Assembly (NCBI GenBank): GCA_905250025.1
Contig: CAJNOJ010000117.1
Span: 1-64,000 of the forward strand
Origin: Adineta ricciae
Taxonomy: Eukaryota > Rotifera > Eurotatoria > Adinetida > Adinetidae
Reading direction: 5' to 3'
Length of the DNA stretch: 64,000 nucleotides
Shown: positions 1-20,720 of the stretch, one piece after another
Position numbering within the stretch: the stretch's first letter is position 1
How the letters are laid out: each line of letters begins with the position of its first letter
The notes under the pieces: generated by a model
Seen by the model: the letters and a program-made list of their open reading frames with translations, nothing else
Databases searched by the model: none
Told to the model about the DNA's origin: nothing
Position numbers and translations under genes: made by a program

Positions 1-9504
<9,504 letters not shown>

Positions 9505-10329
9505 CTACACAAAAGAAAGTCACAGTTAACCTAACAAAAACCTTCGTCAAGCTGGATTACTTTGAAAACGAATTCAACGTTTGGATTACCAAGAAATAAT
9601 GTTCAGTGATGCAAAAAAAAACTGCAAATTTATAGAACTTCTAAAAGAAAATTTGCACTAAATGAATCTGAATAGTGATTATATCATCGCTTGAAACAGT
9701 CGAACAGAAAAACGCGAAACATCTCGTTGTTTCTGCTTGTCTGAATTTTCAATAATTGAAGTGCGAAACTGCTTTTTCTCTTTGTCGATCTCTTGATTGC
9801 CTAGTTGCAAAGTTGAATTTAGTTGTTTAAAAGAAAAAAAAGAGAGAGAGAGAGAGAGACATTCTGTTTGTGTTTCCATCAACACCGATTCCTTCGCTGC
9901 ACTATGCACACTGTTCTCTTCGTTCTTTTTCCTTTTTTTTTTCAAGAGCATCTGAACTACAGGCGAATGGCAGAATCAATCGAAAAAGTTTCTTTTCTTT
10001 TCTATTCACTTGTCGACAAGTCTCAATCAGATGATGTCGAAGTCGAGAGAGGAAAAAAAGCCGGTTGATGTTGTTTGTCTCTACCGGCATAGAGACTGGC
10101 TGTTGGCAACAGTTGTTATTAATATTCTTGCGTATGTACATCAAGTGTTTATTTCACTTGCATAGCGAGCACACGCGTTTATTTGTTCTATCCAAAAGAG
10201 AAAGAGAGAGAAAAAAAGAAATCGGGTAACAACGGAAAACAAACAAAGGGAAATATTGTGAGGAGACAAATGAAAATAGCAACATCGCGATGCAGATTTG
10301 CAAAAAAAAACACAAAATCAATATGAAGA
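9505..10329. other. Intergenic: dynein 5' flank and 3' flank of the propeller-like gene
   Basis: No gene seen. It holds a GA-rich microsatellite at about 9837-9859 and AT- and purine-rich low-complexity sequence, including AAAGAGAGAG near 10198-10215. Open frames here are low-complexity translations. It should contain the dynein promoter near 9505 and the 3' UTR of the gene ending at 10330. Confidence 0.6.
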
Positions 10330-12015
10330 TTAGATTTGATAAATTTTCAATCGACTTTTCATTTTCACACCGATATAACTCAGACCCAATCGGCAAATAT
10401 TTCGAATCAAATCTCCTTGACCGTTGTATTCAACAACTGTCTGAATACATTCGTCATTATCATTGAAAATATAAAATCGTTCTTTGTAGTCCGTTGCTAT
10501 CCATTGATTTCCGTTCATGTAAGATAATAGATGTAAATTGTAATCCGAACTGATTTGACGGATAAATCGCATGTGATAATCATATAGACAAATACGATAA
10601 CCAAAATTTAAATCACATATATTAATTGCTAAAAGATATTCGAAAGTTATGGATTTATGGTTCAAGAGATGAACCTCACCTAACATTAAATGATTGGCTC
10701 GTATTCGTGCTGTTAGACGAAAATTATCACCGCAGAACTCTTCCGCTGGCCAGCCTAAACATGAAAAACAGTTTGAGGTGAAGGAAGAAATAGTATTTGG
10801 TCTTACGTTTGATTAATTTCCAATTGAAACTCTTTGCGATGGACCATCGTTCAATACATTCTCCATTCTTATTGACTAGAAACATAATGTTATCTGAACA
10901 AGTTAACGAAGAAAACTTCTTTCGATCAATAGGTTTGATTTTGTCAACTAGTGTTAAAGTAAATTGATGAGGATCGTTGATAGGAAGAGAATAGCGCATG
11001 CTCATGTAGTGCCATCTGGAAGAAAAAATAATGACGCCGCTGCTTATCATTACAAGAATTGGATTCNNNNNNNNNNNNNNNNNNNNNNNNNNNNNNNNNN
11101 NNTACATTCTCCATTCTTATTGACTAGAAACATAATGTTATCTGAACAAGTTAGCGAGGAAAACTTCTTTCGATCAATAGGTTTGATTTTGTCAACTAGT
11201 GTTAAAGTAAATTGATCAGGATCGTAGATAAACAGAAGATATTGAGTTAGAACAAGATAATATCCTAAAGATTCACACCAGCAAATATCTCGAATGAAAT
11301 CTCCAGGATGTTGAACTTTGATTTCTAATTGATGAAGTTTTTCTTTTTCATTATACAAAGACAAATGTGCTCCATCTCGTAATAGAATATGTGAAGTCGA
11401 TGATGCCATTGCTAGATTATCTGTGGACAAGGGATATTCATAGATGGGTTTACGTTTGAAGACATCCTCGTAGTTAACGTATTCGTCATCGTGATGATCT
11501 TGTTTGTTGAGAAATGTTTTCAGATGGTTTAGTTTGGGTTGAATGAAATAATCGAGTAAATGTCGAGTGAGAGATAGTTTTTGATTCAATTCGTCGATTT
11601 CATTGGGGATAAACGCGGGATACAGCACTTTTGGATGAAAGAAAAGATGTTCGTTTAAGAAATTTTTCTGTTCGATTCGAAATAGTTCGTATTCGTGAGA
11701 TGTTTGAGAGCAAATTAAGTCGACTTGATTCTTCTTCTTTTGATATATAAAGGAAACATGTTCGACACGATCGGATCTCCATTCGTCGATAATTCGATAG
11801 AAGTTTAAACGTTGATTTTCGAATGGAATCGACGAGGAGTATTTGAAAAGGTCGGTGTCGTTTGTTATTTGATTGATCTCGGAATTGAGTGTTTTTAAAT
11901 AATTCACATCACAATGCGAACACGACGGATGAAAGCATGGCGATGACGATTGATTTTCCAATTTCGAATCCACTTGCTCAACAATCATCGTCGATTCGCC
12001 GTGAAAAACCATCAT
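10330..12015 (-). CDS. Unrecognised protein: Cys-rich N-terminus, coiled coil and propeller-like repeats (interrupted by gap)
   Basis: I do not recognise a named family. The N-terminus has a short Cys cluster (CFHPSCSHC), followed by a helical, probably coiled-coil stretch (about residues 25-175, e.g. EIDELNQKLSLTRHLLDYF). The C-terminal half has repeated strand-rich segments of propeller style (GDFIRDICWCESLGYYLVLT, SSLTCSDNIMFLVNKNGEC, GDLIRNICRLGLSYIGVKMK). The order resembles TRIM/NHL-like proteins without a RING, but this is only architectural. Exon 1 runs from 12015 to about 11103. After the gap the frame continues in a second copy of the same exon (10971 to about 10805, ...SFNWKLIKR), then an intron of about 50 bp, and the last exon ends at a TAA at 10330-10332. 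The 36-N gap at 11067-11102 and flanking duplicates mean the middle is not reliably assembled. Confidence 0.6.
10855..11227. repeat. Near-identical direct duplicate of an exon segment flanking a 36-N gap
   Basis: 10855-10978 and 11103-11226 encode the same stretch of the propeller-like gene (TLTLVDKIKPIDRKKFSSLT). They differ at a few positions (AACGAAGAA versus AGCGAGGAA, TGATGAGG versus TGATCAGG). The N run is 11067-11102. The differences suggest two haplotypes or homeologous copies joined in one scaffold. Confidence 0.85.
10972..11066. repeat. Inverted repeat arm A (partner 12104-12198)
   Basis: The 95 bp abutting the N gap are the reverse complement of 12104-12198, which lies just upstream of the start codon of the same gene. 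By eye the match is perfect over its length. The sequence therefore jumps from inside exon 1 to the inverted 5' flank and then into the gap, as expected of a fold-back or chimeric contig. Confidence 0.88.
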
Positions 12016-12674
12016 AAATCAACGAAATACAAAAGATTGGATAACAATTGATCGATTACATTCGATTTATTATTTTATAACAAATATGAATGGACAAATG
12101 AAAGAATCCAATTCTTGTAATGATAAGCAGCGGCGTCATTATTTTTTCTTCCAGATGGCACTACATGAGCATGCGCTATTCTCTTCCTATCAACGATCAC
12201 CGATGAAATACGACTCGATTTGTATGGATTGTTTTTTTCATCAATGAGAACATATTTGTTTTAATAACTGTTTTATTTTTTGTTGAATCTTTTCGTGCGT
12301 TCACAAAAGAATCTCGGCTGATCGAACAGCACACAAGATAGAAGAAAAAACACCAGAAGAAAAAAGAAACGCAGAATCAAGAAGAAAAAAAGAAAACAGA
12401 GTGTACATATATGAATAAATCCGAAGTACGCAACAAGAAATAGATACGTACATGTCGAGCACGCCTAGAAAATAAGTTTTTTGCTTTGTCTACACGCATC
12501 TGAGAGAACAGTTCCATATATGAAGAAGAGACAGAGGAAAACCAATCAGATAGTAGAACTAAAAAACATGCCAAACACAAATAGAGAGAGATAGAGTGAA
12601 CAAGAATCAATCGAGACAAGTGTATCACATCAAAAAGAGGACCAAATAAGAAGAGATGGAAAGAATAAGTGAAA
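12016..12674. other. Intergenic: 5' flank of the propeller-like gene and CHD1 3' region
   Basis: No coding gene supported. It contains inverted repeat arm B (12104-12198) and A-rich sequence with AAGAAAAAAAG runs at about 12340-12400. The part next to 12674 should be the CHD1 3' UTR. Confidence 0.6.
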
Positions 12675-15600
12675 TCATTGTTTTGACGATTGAGAGGCTG
12701 ATGACTGAGTTTGTTGACGAGCATAGTTAGCAGCCATCTCAGCATAGCTGTTCGGAGAACTAGATGAGAAAAAAAGAATCGTTCAGTACAATTAAGATAG
12801 CACTCAATCATCATTTCTTACATGGAATTTGCTGTTGATGGTTGAGACGAGGAAGAAAGCCCAGTAGCTTGTTGCATGTACATATCATAGTACTGAAGGT
12901 AGATTGATTGAAATAGTTCATTTCCAGGCACAGTTGGCGGTGGCGGTGGTAAAAGTGGTGGAGGAGGTGGAGGTGGTGGGGGTGCTGATGGAGGTTGTGG
13001 AGCATTTTGTGATGGACGGGTTTTATTGTTGTTACTTCCACCTGATCGATTTGATAATGTTGATGATCGAGATTCATCATAAGGTGGAGGCGGTTGAGAA
13101 AAATTGCTTTGAAATGATGAACGATTGTTATACGAAGATTGATCATAACGTGACGGCATAGAATCATGACGACGTGGTCCGCGAGATGAACTACTTGAAT
13201 AAAACGAGGAATTGAATCAATTATTTTAAAGGAAATTATGTCTTACTTGTCTCGATCACGATCCCGATCACGATCGCGATCTCGGTCTCGATCTCGATGA
13301 TAGTTATTACGATATTCTGATGCAGAATCACCGGTAGAATCATGGTAAGATCTTCGATTGTTAGTATTACTACCACTAGCATGATATCGATTGCGATCAT
13401 ATGGATGGTGATGATGATGATGGGAATCGTGATCGGAAACAGTCGTGCCAGTATTTGTCGATCCAATTGTATTGTTCATCTGTTCAAATCTTGAAGATTT
13501 TGTTAAAGGCATGGATGACGAGTGTTTCAGTCGTACGTCTTTTATATTCCGATTACTATTAGAACTTGAAGTGGTGCTTGCACTCGCCTGCGAAGATGAT
13601 CCCCAACCAGCTTTTCGATAGGTTTCATCTTGTTCCGAAGGACGATTTTTCGTATTCGATTGTGAATAGGAATTATGCTGTTGATGGTGCTGGGTAGGTT
13701 TTTGTGTTTGATTTCCTGGGGTACTTTCATCATTTCGTTTTTTCGCAAACGTTCGATACGATTTTTTCAATTGTGCATCAGTTAATTTGGTTGTAAATTT
13801 CGATACGAATGTCCAAAGATGACTTTGATAGGTTCGATAATCATCGTTGGTTTTCGTTTGAAGCACCGCTTCGATTTGATCACCAATTTTCAATAAACAT
13901 TTCTCGAACTCTCGATTGTAGTCATCTCGAGAATCGAATGCTTCTTCAGGTGCATCAAGTCGACTAAACCATTTCTTGACTGGTCGAAGTAATTCTTTAC
14001 ACTAGAAGAAGACGACACGAGAAATGAAATCGACGGCAGAAGATTTGGTACCTACCTGTTGAAACATATCATTCGAAACGCCTTCTTCGTCATTTTTCTG
14101 TGATTTGACGACCTAAAATTAGACATTTCATGTGAGAAAAGAGAATGTCTTCTGTATATCTTTACTTTTTCTTCGATGGTTTTAGTATGAGAAGAAGAAG
14201 AAGAAGATGTTGTTGTAACTTTCTTTTTCATCGATTTATTCGGTGTTACGTCTTCGTCTCCGCTGGAATTTTCAATAATTTCTTTCGATTTGGGATGTTT
14301 GTCATTCGGGCCCGTTATTGGTCCATTTGTCCGTCGTTGTCGCTTCGATCCATTAACATTATCTTCCGCTGATATTTTCGTTTTCTTATTCGAGACTTGT
14401 GTTGTCGGAGGTTTCTTCTTCGTCATCTCTTTCTTTTTATTCGCCGGATTTTCATAATATTGTTTCAATAACCGTAAAAGATAATCTGCACGTGTTTGTA
14501 AATGATTGGCTTGCGGTTTCAATTGTTTATCATCGAGAAGAATCTTCGATGAAAGTCCCAACTCTGGTTCCATTTTGATTTGTTCCCAATTGGAATAACC
14601 GTATTCGTAAATGCCACGCAGAAGTGCTTTATCATCTTCCAATGACCATGTACATGACCAATGTACCGGTTTGATCTTCATCCCTGACGGAAATAGATTC
14701 GATTTTCGTTGTTCATTGTTCGAAAGAAAGAATTTTTTCAATGGTTCGAAGTCTCGGATCGAGTTGATTAATTGAAGAGCATTGATATTTACATTATGTA
14801 AACGTATTGTCGGCGTTTTGTCACGTTGATTGTTCGAAGAAGTTGTCTGTTCGTCTTTGGGTGACGAAGATGATTGAGTATTTGTTGTTGGACTGGATTC
14901 ATTTGTGTAGTGTTCAACGGCTGCTAAACATTCATTATATAAGTGCTTAGCTAATTCTTCGATATCTTGTCGAGATTTATCTTCTAATTCCGCATCCATG
15001 GTGATTAAATCCAACCGTTGAAGGGGATCAGCAAATTTCTTGAAACTTTTAATAAACCGTCGGATTTCATTTGTAGTAAATTCATTCAGAATGATATCGA
15101 CATGCGACTGGCGATTGGTATTGTTGTTGTTGTCCAATTCGGAGGTGGAATTGAACAATTCCACGCGTTTTCGACTTCGTGGTGGTAAAGCAGCTGTTAA
15201 TTCCGCAAGACATTCATCGTCGAACTTTTGTCGTTCGGATTCAGGAATGATGTCTTTCCAACTTTTACTTTTATTCACAACTGTGGTTGGTTCGATGATA
15301 TCATCTTCCATAGTTTGGATATTGGCTATTTTAAATTGAGAAAGAAGATCTTCACTACTGTTTCGTAACGAGGAATCATCGTCTTGTCGTGTTTCAGCTC
15401 GTCGAAGAATTTCATCGATATCAATTTTTTGCGATTCTTCTTCGACTGAACCTTCTTCATTGGAATTTTCTTTGAATAGATCTTCGGCACCGAATTTGAT
15501 GATTGTATTCAACTCTTCTTTCGTCAATGGACGATTATCCGTTGTCGTTGATGACGATGACGACGACGATGTATTATTAAAATTTTGAAATGCACTACGA

Positions 15601-18600
15601 CCTGTCGTGTCCATCCGTTGAATAACTAAATGATCTAAAACCATCTTCTGTTTCGCACGTTCGATAATTGTTTCTTCAACAGATTGTTTGGCGACAAGAC
15701 GATAGATGTTAACTTGCTTTTTTTGACCAATCCGATGTGCGCGTGCTTGCGCTTGGAGATCATTCTGCGGATTCCAATCACTATCATAAATGATGACTGT
15801 ATCAGCTGTCGCTAAATTGATACCCAGACCGCCCGCCCGGGTTGAAAGAAGGAAAATAAAGTCTTCCGATGATTCACGATTGAAACTATTCAATGCTTGC
15901 CGACGTATTTCACCTTTCATCGAACCATCGAGTCTTTGGAATGGAAATCGTCTTAATTTACAGTATTCAGCTAAAATATTGAGCATTTTCACCATTTGAG
16001 AAAAGATCAAAACTCGATGATTGCTTGCACGTAATTTCAGTAATAATTTATCTAACAATAACAATTTGCCACTACCTTTGATGATCTCATCAAGTGTAGC
16101 AGCGGTTTCATCATCACGTTTAACGAAAAAAGCATGATTTGCACATTTTTTCAATTCCATCATTATATTAATAAACGATGGCAGACTTCCACCGCGTTCG
16201 TTGGTCAACGCTCGGTAGTTTCGCGTCAATATCCATTTGTAATATTGTTTCTGTAAGCGTGTCATTTCGACGCGAAGAATTTGTTCGACTTTGGCTGGTA
16301 AAGATTTCTCGACATCTCGTTTGACACGTCGCAATAAGAACGGTTCTAATTCTTTATGTAAATCACTCGAACGTTTCACTGAACTCGTATCATTTGTTGC
16401 CAATAGCGAAGAATATTTCGAATCGAAATGATTCCAATCGTTGAAATCATTAGGCATGATGAAATGCAACAGCGACCATAATTCTTTTAAAGAATTTTGC
16501 AATGGTGTACCGGTGATGAGAATTCGGTGCTGTGATTCGAATTGGATCAATGTTCGATAGAGCATGGAATCATCGTTTTTCAAACGATGTGCCTCATCGA
16601 CAAGGATGACGTTCCAGTTGATGGACGATAAATATTTACTGTCTTTGAGGAGAAAATCATAGGTTGTTAGCAAGGCATGAAATTTCAATTGCTTTTTATT
16701 GCCGGATGCATACATTTCGAAATGACGAATTTTTTCACGTGAAACCATATCACCGATATATATAATAGTATTCATGTGTGGTGCCCAACGTTGAAATTCT
16801 TGTTGCCAACCTTGAATAGTCGATAAGGGAACAGCGATAAGAAATGGGCCATGAACATGATGTTCTTCGAAAACGTAGGAGAGAAACGAGATTGTTTGGA
16901 TAGTTTTACCTAAAATAAACTCGAAGTGAATTGAATTTGTGGGGAAAGAACAATATTCTTACCAAGTCCCATTTCATCTGCTAAGATAACTGAGTTTTGT
17001 TTACACCAAGAATGTGCTAACCAATTTAAGCCTTCTAATTGATAATCTCGTAGTTTGAATTCAGGTTCTTCAGGAGCTAAGTACAATGGCTGCACAGTAA
17101 TCGGTGAAAATCGTGGTCGAATCACTGCCGTCTTCTTTCTTCCACTTCCACTATTGGCTTGTTGTTGTTGCAATTGCAAATCTTCAGCTTGTTGCGTCAA
17201 TCTGGCGTTATATTCATCGATTTTACTTTGAAATCTTTTCGATATCAAGTTTCCATCTTCCCATGTACATTCACTATATTGTAGACCGTCCCATTTACAT
17301 AAATAATCATACGTATTCTCTTGTTCACGATTCTTTTCATGCGCAATGATACGTTCGACTTGCTGATAACCCTCCAAAGCCGTGTCATTCAATTCTTGTT
17401 GACATTCGAACAGTTCGATTTCGTCCATGTTAAGATTTTCACGGCGCCACAATCGTGTCTGTTCTTGTTGTTTGAGGAAATTTTCTAGAATGCGCGAGTT
17501 TTTCACATGTGATTGCTGTAGACTTGATCGACTTTCCCATGTATTATGCAAATGTGACCAATTTTTCCACTTGATTAAAAACTGTTGTTCGCCATCCGAT
17601 TGGGTTTCATCATCACCATTATAATCAGCATTGGGATCACCGAATTCATTAATGTTATAGATAGTTGTTGACGGACCAGTCGCATCTTTTCGACCGAAAC
17701 GTACTTTCAAAACTTTTTCGATCACTTCGGATGATGGTTCATCTGTGACGAGCGTCATTCCTTCACCGGACGATGAGAGATTATCAGATATGCGTACTTT
17801 GGTTTGCCGTTTGGCGGTATTGACTTCGAGATCAGTGACAAGGTTGGATTTGGCTTGATGGTATTCGTTCGAATTCGATTCATCATCGTTATTACTGTTT
17901 TGGTCGTCATCGGAATCGGAATCAGAATTCGATGATAAATGACGTTGTTGTTTCTTCGATCGACGTCGCACTTGATTGTTTAGTTCGTCATCGTCGGATT
18001 CTTCGTGATAGTTGATTGGATTCGATGTAGCTGTTCGACGATTCTTTCGTTTATTCAATGAAGTCGATGATGTGTTACCACCTGCCGATTGCTGACGACG
18101 AGGTTTCTTCGATACAGATGTAAAACTTGTTGACGACGACGTTCGTTGACGTTTGCGAGTGGACGATGCATTCGTCGCAGCACTCCTCGAACGATTTGCC
18201 TGAATAAACAAATTCTATTTGATATTTCAATTCAATAATGGAAGGGAAAGTCTATAACACGCTCTAGAAGTGATCATAGCTATTGAGAATGAACACCACT
18301 ATTCTCTGTTATGAAGGAAGAGACCTATCATCGTGGTAGTTTTATCGAAGGGTCAATGGTAAAGAAAATATTTACTTGTTTTTTTGGTCTGCCTTTGGGT
18401 TTTGCTTGACCAAAGCCACGTTTAGATTTTGCTCTCAATCTTTTTTTATCATCGAAATCATCATCATCGTCATCGTCGTCTTCGTCTTCGCTTGCTTCGT
18501 CATCATCTTCATCTTCCTCGTCTTCTTCTTCTTCTTCATCATCGTCGTCATCATCATCGTCATTATCATTATCATCACTTGCTTCGCTTTCTTCATCACT

Positions 18601-19044
18601 ATCACTTAATCTTTCCTGATGTTGTTCAGATTCATCTGAACTATGCAAGGTATTTTTATTTGTTACTATTGATGATGATGCTGCTGCTTTGTTCTGGCTA
18701 TGCTGTTGCCGTGATAGAAGAGGTTTGTCTTCTTCATCGTCGTCTAACCTCGTCGCTGATGATATGAAATGTGATAAACTAGAGTTTTGTTCAATTGGAT
18801 TGGATTCTTCATCGTCATTCAACTGATGATGATCAAGTGTCGTTCGATAATCACTGTTTAACTGATGTTGAGTATTGGAATTGCTGAAATGAGAAAGTGG
18901 AAGTGAAATTGACAATAAAGTTTCACCTGCTAGCCTTGACATGTGACAATCTGTCAAAAAAACCGCAAATTGTCTCTCCCTACTAACTTTTCTCAGATTC
19001 GATCGAGAGAAAAACAAGCGAGTAGACGGGGAATTTTCGACCAT
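12675..19044 (-). CDS. CHD1: Chromodomain-helicase-DNA-binding protein 1 (CHD1) chromatin remodeller
   Basis: ATP-dependent nucleosome remodeller acting with elongating RNA polymerase II. Order: a very acidic D/E- and S-rich N-terminus (about 18450-18640), basic linker, and tandem chromodomains (FLIKWKNWSHLHNTWES and YLCKWDGLQYSECTWED). The Snf2 ATPase has DEMGLGKT around the intron at about 16912-16965, DEAHRLKND at about 16580, ITGTPLQNSLKELWSLL, and helicase C motifs RAGGLGINLATADTVI and QARAHRIGQ. A SANT/SLIDE region follows (WSLEDDKALLRGIYEYGYSNWEQI, about 14600), then the CHD1 C-terminal helical domain (DUF4208, about 13760-14000). The tail is low-complexity with poly-His, an RD-dipeptide run at 13243-13300 and proline runs. 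The last exon follows a GTAAGA donor at about 12818 and ends PNSYAEMAANYARQQTQ...SSKQ with a TGA at 12675-12677. The start is uncertain: ATG at 19044 or 18942, both in frame, or an unseen 5' exon. Confidence 0.93.
13243..13305 (-). repeat. Arg-Asp dipeptide coding repeat in the CHD1 tail
   Basis: About ten repeats of a six-base GATCGN/GATCTC-type unit encode alternating R and D after NYHR. It is a degenerate hexanucleotide microsatellite inside the coding exon and may vary in length between alleles. Confidence 0.8.
18450..18610 (-). repeat. Acidic trinucleotide tract in the CHD1 N-terminus
   Basis: A GAT/GAC/GAA trinucleotide-rich tract encodes long runs of Asp and Glu with few Ser and Ala residues. 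Acidic, Ser-rich N-termini are known for CHD1, but here the tract is almost pure D/E for dozens of residues. It produces spurious long open frames on the opposite strand. Confidence 0.85.
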
Positions 19045-20720
19045 ACTTCATTTGTCAACAACTTTCTCAATCTTTTATAGAAGCTTTTCGGTTGCTTCGA
19101 TGAATGCGTCGTTTAGAAATCGAAAAGTGATCGTTTCTTTCTCAACTTCGATCATATTTCAATACTTCACACAACGCCCAAATCGATCAAGGTCTTTTGA
19201 GAAATGAAGGGCTCGTCACAAGGAGACTCCGGACAATCTCTCGATGTTAATATTCCGCAGAAAATCGAAAAAAATCCGTCAAAAAACGTCGAAATGAACG
19301 TTTTCTCTCCAAATGTAAATAACACAAACAAACATTTTCAGACCGTTTTTTTCCATTTCACACCGAATTTTTCCGGTAATATCTTGCTAAACTCATTTTT
19401 TTTCATTACCTGAACATTGATTGTAATAAAGTATAAGAATATCATACGATGAGCACATACACTCAACACATTCGATCCATATATATTGTATGTTGTTTTA
19501 TTTTCGATTTTCTCCTTTCACGATTACATCGCCATCTTGACTATGATACACTCCAGACCTCTTTTCTACCGAACGGACGATAGCGACGCCTTCGTCATCC
19601 ACTTTTGTCTTCACTAGATGAAGTATATATGTGAATAGCACGGTCGCGCAATGTCGCTTGCCGACGTCGATAAGTTATGAATAGAAACAGACAACTGACT
19701 GGGAAGTAGCGACGACTATTGTCGATATGAAAATCAAATTGCTTACCAGTAATGTTTATTGTCAAGAGCATCAACCATCCTGGAAAAGAATGAATATAGA
19801 AATTAAATGAATATTAAAACAAAGAAATTCGAATGATACGTTACTTGTTATTGAACGATTGAAAATCTCAAAGCATTGTAGTTACGAGAGCTCTCGTTCA
19901 AAGAAATCAAAGACAATGATTCTGTTTTATGACACTATTTAATGAAAATTTCTTTTAATGAAGAAAAAAAATTATGAGAGGAGAAAAAAGGTAAAATCAC
20001 CAACAACAAACACACATATTTGTTTGATGAGACGAACAAGGAAATTAGAGATAATTTCAATCTACACAATGCGAAACCGGTGGTATATATGAGAGAAGAA
20101 ATGAAGATCGTACATACACGAATTATGACAATAAATAAGGATAGAAGGGTAAATAAAGGAAGAAAGAAGGCAACAGTGCTAGTAATTTGTAAAAGAAAAC
20201 AGAAAATTAACCAAACATACGCACACTCACAAAGATATAGAAAAATAGTGTGTGATTTTTTTTTTCGTTTTGCGTCTTTTTTGTTTTTGGCTAGGGATAC
20301 AAATTACATAAGTAAAATATTGAGTTTAGGAAATGTTGAAATTAAGAATAAGAGAGAATAGGAAATGAAAAGAAAAAGAAAACATGTGTACTTGCAGAGA
20401 TCAGGAGAAGAAGAAGTAGCAAAGTCTAACAGGTACAACGTCGAATGGAGTCCTTTTTTTTTCAATGAGTTTTTGTTGTTGTCTCGCTTGGAGTTCTTTG
20501 GGTCAGGTGACTAGAGATAAATCGACGAAGGTGATAATCAATGGCTGGGGATGGAATGTTGGTGGATCGACTACGTTTTGATTATAATAAGAATGTTTTG
20601 ACGAAGACAATTAAATAACATAAAGCATTGCACATGACAAAAGGAAAATGATCAGATTTTCTCTCTGCCTCTTAAGTATTTTAAAGTCTTTTTTTAATGC
20701 TTTTCGTATTTGATCCATAT
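19045..20720. other. Intergenic: CHD1 5' flank and PICALM 3' flank
   Basis: No gene supported. 19204-19413 and 20020-20361 are open on the plus strand but show no domain, coding character or splice continuity. The stretch next to 20720 is probably the PICALM 3' UTR, with an oligo-T run at 20454-20463 on the plus strand. Confidence 0.6.

Noticed and set aside
12904..13161. Plus-strand frame over the CHD1 proline-rich exon
   Set aside because: Val/Glu repeat translation of the antisense of the CCN repeat.
18376..18767. Long plus-strand open frames opposite the CHD1 N-terminus
   Set aside because: Ile/Val/Phe or His/Arg homopolymer translations of the antisense of the acidic GAN repeat; no coding character.
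20020..20361. 113-residue plus-strand frame
   Set aside because: Lys/Arg/Phe-rich low complexity in the PICALM 3' flank; no domain.
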